Positions 1-9,899 of a stretch of DNA of 64,000 nucleotides are shown here, in pieces. The DNA lies in contig NC_058138.1 of NCBI RefSeq assembly GCF_011075055.1, positions 23,405,568 through 23,469,567 of the forward strand. The letters are read 5' to 3'. Made by a program: the position numbers and the translations under genes. The DNA is from Mangifera indica (Eukaryota; Streptophyta; Magnoliopsida; Sapindales; Anacardiaceae). Within the stretch, counting starts at the first letter, position 1, and each line of letters begins with the position of its first letter. The notes beneath the pieces were generated by a model. It saw only the letters and a list, made by a program, of their open reading frames with translations, had not been told where the DNA came from and searched no databases.

Positions 1-380
1 TATATAAAGGGATGTAATTTCACGCACCCTTTAGTAAATTCTCGCACTCTTTAGTAAATTTTCGCACCCTTTTACACACCTGCACCAATTCTCGCACCCT
101 TTCACGCACTCGTACCCTTTAGTCAATTCCTGCACCCCTTTACATTTTCACGCACCCGTTTGTATTTTTACACACCTTTTCACATTTTCACGCACCCGTT
201 TATATTTTTACACACTTGTTTTGTATTTTTATGCACCCGTTTGTATTTTCACGCATCTCTTTACATTTTCACGCACCCATTTGTATTTTTACACACTCGT
301 TTGTATTTTCATTCCCTTCCCGCACCCCTTAACACTTTCCTACACCCCTTTTGAGAAAACGCACCGTTTTGAGAAAAACA
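1..380. repeat. C-rich minisatellite
   Basis: A short-period tandem repeat built on the motif CACGCACCC followed by a T-rich spacer such as TTTGTATTTTTACACA. The unit is roughly 27-30 bases and degenerate; copies run from the left edge to about 375, where the sequence changes to ordinary AT-rich DNA. The C-only strand bias makes all frames open for a while, so short open frames here are not genes. Confidence 0.8.
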
Positions 381-984
381 TACCGTTTTCGATATATCTA
401 TTATTTTTCATATATATCAATCAATTTTAAATTTAATTATTTTATAAAATTTGTAGATTTTATTCATAAATTTTATTCAATTTATAGATTTTCAATGTGT
501 TTTTTAATTTTATTCATAGATTAACATTTTCAATCTGTAGTATATCTGTTTTTCAATCTATAGATTTTATTCATTACAGATAAATTAATCTTAATGCGTA
601 TAGTTAAACGTAAATAATTAATCGGTGAACTAATACGGTAAACGTTGAGAAATTAAATGAGGGTATTTTTGGAATGAAAATTTTAATTTGCTTAAAAAGG
701 TAAAAAGTATGAATTGCTGCCGAAAAATGTTTAAGCGGGAAAGCGACTGCCTATTTTAATTAATATCCGCAAAAGAAAAGATGCCAGCATCAGTATGCCT
801 ATATAGTACACCTCGCCACGTGCTTCGGTTCCTCCTCGGCCTTCATAATTACTTATTTAATAATACTAACTAAAGGATTAAAGAAAGACTAAATTAACAT
901 TAACATTAAATAAACTGGTTCCAATCAATAAGACAAGATGGCAACAAATTGGACTCAGAGAAAACCTGGACTGAGTTTCTTCAC
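381..984. other. AT-rich intergenic DNA
   Basis: No coding signal, tRNA or clear repeat seen. Several short runs of TATAGATTTTATTCA-type sequence near 450-580 look like weak local duplication. Confidence 0.6.
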
Positions 985-1710
985 AGAAAGAAAAAAGGCC
1001 CACGGGCCATGAAAGGTTGGAAGGTATCCACATCCTATGGGTCAAACAATTATAACTGCATCAAAAAAACCTGAGCCCAAGCTGAGAAGTTTGTCTAATA
1101 AGAGAGACCAAACCTATATTCACATTCCGTAATGTAATTTGTAAGGTTATATTGGAGCTAAGCTGGCAATTATTCGTTCATTTCGATCAAACCTGAAATG
1201 AACAGATATGACTCAAACTTAAGTTATGGTTTTAAAAATTTTCTCAAACTCATGAGGTCTAACAAATAAAAAAGACATGAATTAGAGTTGAAAAATGATG
1301 ATAAATAAAAAAAAAGAAAGCAGTGTTATATATATAACTTTGTATACAAATAATAATATATCGTTATGTGATTTGATATTATTTTACTTTTGATTTAAAA
1401 CTATTTAATCACATTATGAGATATCATCATTTATATACATAATTTTATTGAAAAAATAAACCTATTTATAAGTAATGAGGTGAGTGATTAAAATTTCTCT
1501 CACCAAACATGGGACAATAAAAAGAGTAATATTATGTATATTTTGATTAAATATTAATTTATTATTAATTTAAAAACATCTACCCTCATAATGACATATT
1601 AAATGCACCTATTTACAAAAAATATATATCATCCATGTTCAACTTTTGCAAATCTTTTTTGCAGAGTGTTTATAAATTTTGTTATAGTTGTAGACACACT
1701 ATTACAATTA

Positions 1711-2189
1711 GGGGGCGTTTGATTTGGATAATGTTTTATTACTAAAATAGAAAGATTACCTTGAAGATAGATTACTTAAAAGATTACTGAGTATAAATGA
1801 TTACTATATTTGATAAAATTTGATAGGTATAAATAATTATTGTGTTTGATTAAAGGTAATAAAAAATTACTAATAAATTATTTTATTTAAATGCCTTTGA
1901 ATATAATTATTTTAAATATTTTTATATTATTTATCATATTAATTAAAAATAAATTTATTTTTATCTCAAAAAATTAATAAATACTAATATAATTATAATA
2001 AATTAATATTACCTTGATAATCTTTAAATACCTAAGGTGAAGGTGATAATCAGATTACCATCTATATTATATGCTACATCAACATTGATAATAGAAGATT
2101 ACTATAATATTTTATTATTGATAAACTAAACAAAGAAATAAAAAATAGATTACCAATGTAATCTTTAAAAACCATAACCAAACGGCCCC
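1711..2189. mobile_element. Tourist-like (PIF/Harbinger type) MITE, copy 1
   Basis: A 479 bp non-coding element. The left end is GGGGGCGTTTGATTTGG; the right end read on the other strand is GGGGCCGTTTGGTTATGG, so the termini are inverted repeats. It is flanked by TTA on both sides (1708-1710 and 2190-2192). The paralogous site near 19535 reads CAATTACAG with one TTA and no insert, which proves both the boundaries and the 3 bp duplication. The TIR type and TTA target duplication are those of Tourist/PIF-Harbinger MITEs. A second copy lies at 7278-7759. Confidence 0.9.
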
Positions 2190-2435
2190 TTACAGTTCAT
2201 TCTTTCTCGTTACAGTGAATTACAATTCAGGATTGTTAACAAAACTTCTATAATATAAAACACTCAGCGTGAAACGTTTAATAACACTAATATAAATTTC
2301 TCTTAAAAAAATAAAAAGGAAATTATGATGAAATAATTTTATAATATTCCCTAAAAATTTTACCTATGATCCCTATGTAAAATATCAAAAAGTACAATGA
2401 ACATGGTACAGAAATCATTAATGGTGTTTCAATTA

Positions 2436-2923
2436 TTCAACAAGATGGTATTGTCTAGGATCTCTCACTCTGATCTTCCAGTGTCCATCAACCAAACTTG
2501 CATTTCTTGCTATCCCTCTCCACTTCTTAATCCTCCAATTCCCGTGCTTTGTTAGTGCACAAAATTTCTGCAACTTCTTGGGCATGGCATCGTAAACTTC
2601 CCACCATTTCTTGTGAGCTGAATCGCTGGCAAAAATATGGTGATCCACCTTATCCCAATTACAATCATAATCCTTGTAACACAGCCATGGCTTCAATCCC
2701 ACATAATGAATCGTGTAAAGATTTTACGGGATTTGATGTTCATCGTTGCCATGCTTGTCAAGCTTAAACACCTTGAGATAATTAATCTTCGAAGGCAATC
2801 TATGCCACCATGTAAAAATTTCGTTCAGAAAACCTTGGTCGCCTCCGTTATAGGAAGCCACCTTGAAGCTCTTCAGCATTAACTTCTCAAACATGCACAG
2901 AGATGGCTCGATCACCATAATCC
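2436..2923 (-). pseudogene. Truncated GT8 glucuronosyltransferase (GUX-like) C-terminal fragment
   Basis: The minus strand carries the last ~160 codons of the GT8 gene found whole at 22887-25115, including the metal-site region GDQGFLNE and the HY-GLKPWLCYKDYDCNW stretch. The upstream part, including the DADLLV motif, is missing: similarity stops abruptly at about 2923 and a DUF247 fragment follows within a dozen bases. A GAA-to-TAA change after HQIP adds an in-frame stop. It cannot encode an active transferase. Its near identity to the other copy, against more diverged flanks, is odd (see findings). Confidence 0.9.
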
Positions 2924-2934
2924 TTTAGAGAAGA

Positions 2935-3275
2935 AAACAGATGCTTCTGCATATAAAATCATCGAATCTGCTCTTTATTTTCCTTGATGAAACTTAGAAT
3001 CTTATCTGTTTTCTCTGTTGTTGTTCATTGAAAAAAGCTTTTCACATACTGTTTTTTCTTCTTTTCCATATCAGCTAATTCTAGTTTGTCATTGTGAAGA
3101 GGACTGACTGAAATTAACTCAGGAGTGTAGAGTTCTTCTCTTAAACTACAAATCTTTTTAGGCGCCCTAAAAATACAGCACCGATCAGGATTCGACTTGG
3201 GCTTCAGGATTTTAATGTCAATTAGCAACTCTTTGACCAGATCTCCATTCTCAAAGGCTGCAGTCATCTCCATGT
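2935..3275 (-). pseudogene. DUF247 N-terminal fragment
   Basis: The minus strand encodes about 110 residues matching the start of the intact DUF247 protein at 44556-45815: MEMTAAFENGDLVKELL, then a RAPKKICSLREELYTPELIS stretch and a SVSPLHNDKLELADMEKKKK block. The family hallmark PLHH is altered to PLHN. The frame meets a stop after KSFFQ, and the rest of the gene is replaced by the truncated GT8 piece. Confidence 0.85.
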
Positions 3276-3312
3276 TGACTGCTTTAAAGCCAAAGGTAGA
3301 TAACAATAGCAT

Positions 3313-4059
3313 GAGATAATTATTTTCTTCTCTATATGTAGCTTTCAGAGAATAACACGAAATCTCTCATAAATCACTTGAAATGTACAGTTTCAATTAA
3401 ATTATTTGGTTAGTAAAAGTTTTGGAGTGAATCAATTTGGTTAATACAAATTTATATTGAAAATAATTTAGATTAAACATTTTTTTTTTCTGGTGTTGGA
3501 GTCCGGCAGTACCTCTGTTCTTTAATTTGATTTACTGAAAAAAGTAACAAGATAATTAAGCAAATGAAAATCAAGTAAACAAGAAAAAGAATGATAAGAG
3601 TCTAATATTTTGCAGTAAATACAAAACCCTGTAAAAGTAAAAATTGCCATAATTATATATTGAAAACTCAATTATGCTACTTATCATAATAGGGTAGTGT
3701 TTTAAAATCAAAATAGAACCGATTAGTCTAATCAAAAACTGATGATAAATATAATTCTAATTATGGCTGAAACTCATTTAAATTATTGAATTAAATTGAC
3801 ACAATCATCAACCTGGAGATGACATTTTGATTAGGTCTGAAAACAATAAATTGAGGTTAGTATCTTAATTTTTATCCTCTATATTACCTTTTGTAGTTTT
3901 TTTTATACAAACATGTGTTTACTTAAATAAGGTATTTGTTTATTTCTTGCTTCAAATAAACATCAGCTGAAGAGGTAAATAATTCAAGCGAACTAATGTT
4001 GTTCAAACTATAACATAAATTAAGCTAAAACAAAGAAGAAGAATAAGTGAATCTAACAT
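3313..4059. other. AT-rich intergenic DNA
   Basis: Upstream flank of a DUF247 fragment. No gene, RNA or element boundary recognised. Confidence 0.5.
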
Positions 4060-4500
4060 CCAATAAGTTGTGCTCTCCTTCATCCGACTTATGTAGTTTC
4101 ACTGCTCAAGGTAAATCACCAATCAATCCTTTGGCTGACACTGATATTGGGTAGCCTTTGCGTAGTGTATATCTTCTCAAGTAAGTGAAATGTTTAACTA
4201 CCACCTCGGAGTTCTAGTTAATTTCAGACTTCTAAACTCGTTAAAGAAATAACAAGAAAGCTCTATGAATGTAGGTATGCCAATGCCAACGGAAGCTATC
4301 TTGAATATTTCCTCAAAGAATAAGTATGGAAGTTGATTTTCAAATAACTGCAAGGATGCATAAAGCATATTATAGTGGTGTTGTAACTAGTTGTCTAGTA
4401 ATATATTATCTCCATCATCAAATCTCTTTCTTAAAAAGATCTCTACGATGAAGATGATATCATATAGAATCATCATAACAAACTTGAAACTTCGAAGTGT
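4060..4500 (-). pseudogene. DUF247 middle-region remnant
   Basis: Read on the minus strand with several frame changes, this shows scraps typical of the family: a KHFTYLRRYTLRKGYP stretch equivalent to KHFTDWRRISLLEGY in the intact copy, and DLP-AVKLHKSDEGEH equivalent to DLPCAVKLHESG. Multiple stops and small indels interrupt it. It is probably the body of the gene whose N-terminus lies at 4540-4850. Confidence 0.7.
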
Positions 4501-4539
4501 TGATGTTTCTATGTAACAAACACGAATATTTTTTCATTT

Positions 4540-4850
4540 TTTTTTATGAAACTTAAAATCATAGCAATTTTCTCTATTGTTGTTCGTCTAAGAAAACTTT
4601 TCACATACTTCTTTCTTCTTTTCTATGTCGGCTGATTATTGTTTGCCATGGTGAAGAGGATCGATTGAAATTAACTCGGAGGTGTAGAGTACTTCATTTA
4701 TGCTTCAAATGTCTTTTGGCACCCTGAAAATAAAACACTGACTTAGATCAGACTCGGACTCCAGGTTTTCATCAATGTCAATTAGATACTCTTTGATCAG
4801 ATCTTCATGTTTTAATGCAGCAGTCATCTCCATGTTCATTGCTCTGAAGT
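4540..4850 (-). pseudogene. DUF247 N-terminal remnant
   Basis: The minus strand starts MNMEMTAALKHEDLIKEYL and continues through RVPKDI, an in-frame stop, then SINEVLYTSELISIDPLHHGKQ, so the PLHH signature is kept. Further stops follow (after GKQ and KFS). It lies in line with the remnant at 4060-4500, and together they look like one dead gene copy. Confidence 0.8.
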
Positions 4851-5109
4851 CAAAGGTGCATAACCATCAACTCATAAAAGACGGAATGAGGTATATTATG
4901 CATTTGAAGCAAATAGCAATCCTATCCATTATCCCAAAACAAATTAAGAGCATAAACAAGTGCAGTAATTTGAACCTGAAATCTTTACATCGATTCATCC
5001 AATATATAACTTATCCTATGGCAGGACTTGAGAACATATTGTAAAATAAATCCATATATAAAAAATTCGCATCGAACTTACTGACATTTTTAAAGATTGC
5101 ATACTTTTA

Positions 5110-6100
5110 TTACATAAGAAGTGAATTATATATAAATAGAAAGTCTTTGTTATCAATTAAAATAACCACAGCTTCAAGTGCAACATAATTAATCAATCTA
5201 ATACATCTAGTTCTATTGCTTGACAGAGTAAATGGTCCGTATAAAAGTGAGATGATGGCAGCTGCACAGTTGCTGTGCCTTTCCAGATATCGCCAAAATA
5301 CACGCTTTTCAATCATGCCTTGTTGTGGTTGTATTGATTGTTATAGTGATCGTTCAGAGCCTTATAAAGTTTAGCATAATGATCTCCGACTAAAGCAATT
5401 TCTACGCAGAATTTGTTGAACAAAGTTGCTGATGCCTTACTGTCGCCCATCCAATTGCAGATAATTCCCTAGTCAACAAGCAGCTGCGCATCCCTTTTGT
5501 CTTCTATAAGAGAGTCCAGAAGTCGAACATAAGCACAGACGACGAGAGAGTAACGTGGATAGCGACATTGCTCCAATGCCATGATGTTCTGTAGCATGGT
5601 GTCTGTCTCGTGGAAGACGCTTAATTGTGGGATCCTTAACTCGCCTTGCTCAAATCTTATCACCAGTAAGCGTCCCTCCCCAGAAGCACATCTGAATTTC
5701 ACTCCTGACTCTTGTAGCTTTGTGGCACAATGTAACTCGCTTATATCAACGGTATAATTTTTAGTATACTCCTCTGCTGGGAAATTTTCCACTAGAGTAG
5801 CTCTTTGCAGATCGGTGAAATGTTTGAACTCCTTTTGCTTGGGTGCACGCTGAGAAAACATCTGAACCCTGAAGAATTTAAAACCAAGATCAATGAAGGA
5901 AGGGCTACCGGTGACTAAATTGTATAATCCCTCGAGTAAAATATATGAAAGTTGATTTTCCAGTAAAAGCAAGTCCAATTGTAAAGCCAATATTTCCGCT
6001 GGTGTATTTATCAAAAAGTCATTTTCATGTCCTTCAAAATCCCTCATGAGAAGCTCTATGATAAAAAATCCTTACCTACTCATGACTCTCAAGCTTGCAG
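5110..6100 (-). pseudogene. DUF247 gene lacking its N-terminus
   Basis: The longest open stretch (6047-5469, 192 residues) covers the central DUF247 region: LLLLENQLSYILLEGLYNLV, GFKFF, KHFTDLQRATLVENFP, and LRIPQLSVFHETDTMLQNIMALEQCRY. The C-terminal part (5468-5110) is visible in pieces: NWMGDSKASATLFNKF, then DHYNNQYNHNKA, a stop, and LKSVYF. The first ~110 codons, with the PLHH motif, are absent, and stops interrupt the C-terminus before the usual membrane segment. The sequence differs more from the intact copy than the other fragments do, suggesting an older paralogue. Confidence 0.85.
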
Positions 6101-7277
6101 GAAATTTAAGAAACTATGAATATATATATATTGTTTAGTAATAACTTTTAACACTGATATTATTTTATAAAACTAGATATAACTTTTGCTTTCAAAAGTT
6201 ACATTGTTTCAACTGAAAATAAAAATTGTGATTATTCAGATTAGATATGTTCAATTGAAAAGTTATGTCTTTTTAAAATATAACTTTTGATTAGAAAATC
6301 ATGACTTTTAATGTCAATAAACATGTTATTTCAAGTCTATAAATTAAAGTTTGAATTAGATGTTTTTAATCCATTCCAGTTTTTCTCTATACAATTTTAT
6401 TTTTTCTTTGTTCAATATCATCACATTAATATTGTTTATTGGGAGAGTATTTAGTAGCGTTGACTTTTACTCTAGGGGCTTTAATAACAGGTCTCTGAAT
6501 AACATATTCATATCTTTTGTTCATGGTTTTTCATGATGGCTAAGACTTCCTCACATTTATTGTTAGTTGTTCGTTTGAAAAGCCTTTTTTTTGTATCTCC
6601 CTTTTTGGTTTTCCATGTCTTGGAGATTTTGGTTTTGCGATTTGAATTGACAGTGATTGACGTGAAGGTGAATTCCCTAAATCCCTCGTCATCGTTGTCT
6701 TATGTCATTGTCATAGCTTGTCTCAAGCCTAGTGACTCATAGTCTCTGAATCTCAGAGTACTTTTTTTTTTTAACAAGGCGGATGAAATGATGCGTAAAT
6801 TTATTGCACACCTGCGTATTTTAGCTCGTAGACTTGGAGGGGAATTTTAGTAATTATATAATTAATTTTAAAAAAATAAATATTCTTTTGCAAATGTGAT
6901 CCAACAAGGCAAGATGACGGGGTCTTTGGTGGAACCACCTATGCTTGCACGGTGGCATAAATTTCTCCCATTTAAGACCATAATTACATTAATTTTCCAA
7001 ATAAATATTTTTATAAGCTTTTTGCCCCACAAAATTTGAGCTTTAATTCAATTAGCTTTATAATCTTTTAAATGTAAGATTATATGAATTTTAAATGTTA
7101 TTCAAGTCCAACAATAAGTTCATTAAGTCAGGTAATAGTAATCTTGAGTTTGACTTGATAATAATTGAGTGGAACTATATTCAACTTATTTATTTTAAAT
7201 TCTTTAATGCTAAAGAATTAACTAAGATTTACGGAGGATAAATAGTCAATTCTTTGCCTAATAATCTTCGTTATTTA
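6101..7277. other. Intergenic DNA, paralogous to 42650-43080
   Basis: AT-rich. The part from about 6640 to 7010 aligns with 42655-43080, sharing GTGAATTCC..AATCCCTCGTCATCG and ATCTCAGAGTACTTTT. This shows that the duplicated unit includes flank upstream of a DUF247 copy. A 69-residue open frame at 6533-6742 falls in this repeat and is not conserved as a frame in the paralogue. Confidence 0.6.
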
Positions 7278-7759
7278 GGGGGTATTTGGTTTTAGTAATG
7301 TTTGATTACTAAAATAGAAAGATTACCTTGAAGATAGATTATTTAGAAGATTACTGGGTATAAATGATTACTATGTTTGATAAAATTTGATAGGTATAAA
7401 TAATTATTATTTTTGATTAAAGATAATAAAATATTACCAGTAAATTATTTTACTTAAATACCCTTGAATATAATTATTTTTAAATATTTTTTATATTATT
7501 TGTCATATTAAATAAAAATATATTTATTTTTATCTTAAAAAATTAATAAATAATAATTTTTCTATAATAAACTCAAGATTACCTCAGTAATCTTTAAATA
7601 CTTATGGTGAAGGTGGTAATCAGATTACTACCCATATTACCTGCCACGTCAGCATTGGTAATAAAATATTACTGTAATATTTTATTACTGATAAACCAAA
7701 CAAGGGAATAAAAAATAGATTACCAAGGTAATCTTAAAAACCCTCAACCAAACGCACCC
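7278..7759. mobile_element. Tourist-like MITE, copy 2
   Basis: A 482 bp element closely matching 1711-2189 throughout, including ATTACTAAAATAGAAAGATT near the left end and AAAAAATAGATTACCA near the right. Left end GGGGGTATTTGGTTTT; right end on the other strand GGGTGCGTTTGGTTGAGG. TTA flanks both ends (7275-7277 and 7760-7762). Non-coding. Confidence 0.88.
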
Positions 7760-8231
7760 TTATAGTAAAACATTTTTCCAACCACTACAGTAGGTTTTTC
7801 AGATTAGGGTCTTCCTTCCTCTCTTCTTTTCTTCTTCAATGATCCTTATGCCCAACTACTTTTGTGTCTTTCACTTGTGTTGGCTGGCAATCGTAAAGTT
7901 AAATGAATTAATTCTGGTTGTCCCTCTGTAGAACTTTTTGGTGCCTTGGTGGTCTGGTTTTATATAGAAGAAGAGCATTCACTCTTCTTTTAATATTATT
8001 TTGTTGGCCAGAAGGGAAAAGGAAGAAATCCGAGGCTTAGTCATATTATCTTCTTGAAATTTTTGGAAGACAAATGCAGATTGACTGACATGTTAAGGAT
8101 CTGAAAAACCTAATTTTTCTTAGTGCATGGAAACAATAAGAACTGACGAGGAAGCAGGATAGCCTTATTTTGTAATCTTGTCATTTTAATTATTGAACTA
8201 AAAAAGTATATATCACTTAAAATTACATAAC

Positions 8232-9494
8232 TTACAAGATAGAAAATATGGTTTGTGTGATAGTAAGAAGCAAGAGTATTATTGCTGCGACATTTGTTGT
8301 GCCTCTTCATGGATTGTTGAAATATACCCTTTTCAAAGTTGCCCAGGCTCCGTTCCAAGGATTTTTGTAGTGTTTTTTGAGCTCTTCGCATAAGTTATGG
8401 TACGGCGAATCGTGTACACCTACATTTTGATTAAGTTTGTTAAACATAGCTGCCACTGAAGCATTGTCCCCTATAAAATTTAAAATAATTTTATTTTTAA
8501 CAAGCAAATCCACATCCTTTTCAATATTGATAAGATAATCCATTAGGTCAACGTAATTGCTAACCAAAGCATTATTTGGGTAAACATATTGCTCCAAAGC
8601 AATAATGTTTCTGAGTAGACGTTCAGTCTCATCATCTACCTTTAGTTGTGGTATTTGCAATTCATGGACTTCTAAAAATGGGATCAACCGCTTTTGCTTT
8701 TCAAATTTTATATCAAGTAAGCTCTGTTCTTGTTTAATAATACCCTTAAACTTTATCCCTGACTAATGTAGCTTCACTGCACAAGGTAAATCACTAACCC
8801 CTTTTTCATTTGACACTGGCTGGTAGCTTCTGAGTAGGATAATTCTTCTCCGATCTGTGAAATGTTTAACCTCAAGGGCTAAACTACTTAATCTAACACC
8901 CAAAAAATCAACACAAAGGTCCATGGAGGTAGCTTCCGGGATGCCATTGAAAGCCCACTTGTATATTTCCTCAAGGATAAAATATGGAAGTTGATTTTCA
9001 AATAATTGCAAGTCGCTCTGTAAAGAAGACTTTACTGGCACTATATCTAGTAATATATCACTTTTATCTTTAAATTTGTTTAGTCTGGAGATCTCAATGA
9101 TGAAGATAGAATCATATAGAATCATCGTTACAAAATTAGAACTCTTAAGTGGACATGTTTCTGCTTAACAAGCACGAATCTGTTCTTCTTTATCCTTGAT
9201 GAAACTTAGAATGTGATTTATTTTCTCTCTTGTTGTTTGTTGAAAAAAGTTTTTCACATACTGTTTCTTCTTCTTTACCATATCAGCTAATTCTTTTTTG
9301 CCATGATGAAGAGGACCAATTGAAATTGACTCAGGAGTGTAGACTTCTTCATTTACTCTACGAATCCTTCTAGGCACCTTAGAAATACAACACTGACCAG
9401 GAACATACTCAAACTCCTGGCTTTCATCAATGTCAGTTAGCAACTCTTTAACCGGATCGTCTTCTTTAAAGGCAGCAATCATCTCAGCGTCCAT
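8232..9494 (-). pseudogene. Full-length DUF247 pseudogene with three nonsense codons
   Basis: One continuous minus-strand frame of about 420 codons, from MDAEMIAAFKEDDPVKELL to SIL-stop, aligns end to end with the intact protein at 44556-45815. The family marks are present: SIGPLHHGKKELADM, LQLFENQLPYFILEEIY, DLPCAVKLH, NIIALEQYVYP and a C-terminal hydrophobic AAIILLLLTI segment. It is broken by three single-codon stops, where the intact gene has Tyr (9165-9167), Glu (8763-8765) and Trp (8307-8309). No frameshift is seen, so inactivation is recent or readings need checking. The 3' flank (7764-8160) is the same repeat as 43976-44420 and 13195-13332 plus 18640-18860. Confidence 0.9.
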
Positions 9495-9899
9495 TGTTCT
9501 GAAGTCATAGGTGCATATATAACAATTGTCAATAACAATGAACCGATAATCTAACCGTCAGAAGAAAACTAGGTTGCAAGCATGAGGTAAATATTTTCAT
9601 TTCTATCAATAGCTTTCAAAATAATACACAATTTCTCATAAATCGCTTGAAATGTAAATTAAATTAAATTATGTTGATAAAGATGTTTAGGAACGAATAT
9701 AAGAAATAACCCAATATTTCTGTTTTTTATTTTCCCCTCCTCTTTTTTCCTACCTACTTTCCTTCCTCTCCTCCGTAGCTCCCAGGTTCCGCCACCACAA
9801 AGACCTAACGTAGCGGGCAGATGTCTGGCAATCCAGGACCAATTGCATATGTAAAACGGTGGTTACATTTCTTCCCACAGATGACACCAAAGACTTGTA
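9495..9899. other. 5' flank of DUF247 pseudogene
   Basis: A pyrimidine-rich run around 9715-9780 on the plus strand; nothing else recognised. Confidence 0.5.

Larger units (their letters stand above)
985..2926. repeat. Segmental duplication, copy A (pair of 18868-23376)
   Basis: This block aligns by eye with 18868-23376 in the same orientation, starting at the shared AAAAGGCCCACGGGCCAT motif and ending inside the GT8 coding segment. Copy A carries a MITE (1711-2189) that copy B lacks, and copy B carries a 3.1 kb Mutator-like element that copy A lacks. Non-coding parts look about 90% alike; the GT8 part is far closer, with 5 differences in about 490 bases. Confidence 0.85.

Noticed and set aside
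160..430. Open frames of 64 and 69 codons in the minisatellite
   Set aside because: They consist of repeated Phe/His/Tyr units dictated by the tandem repeat and overlap in different frames.
2549..2882. Plus-strand open frames opposite the GT8 fragment (and again at 23003-23381)
   Set aside because: They are antisense shadows of the GT8 coding sequence, present only because that strand lacks stops.
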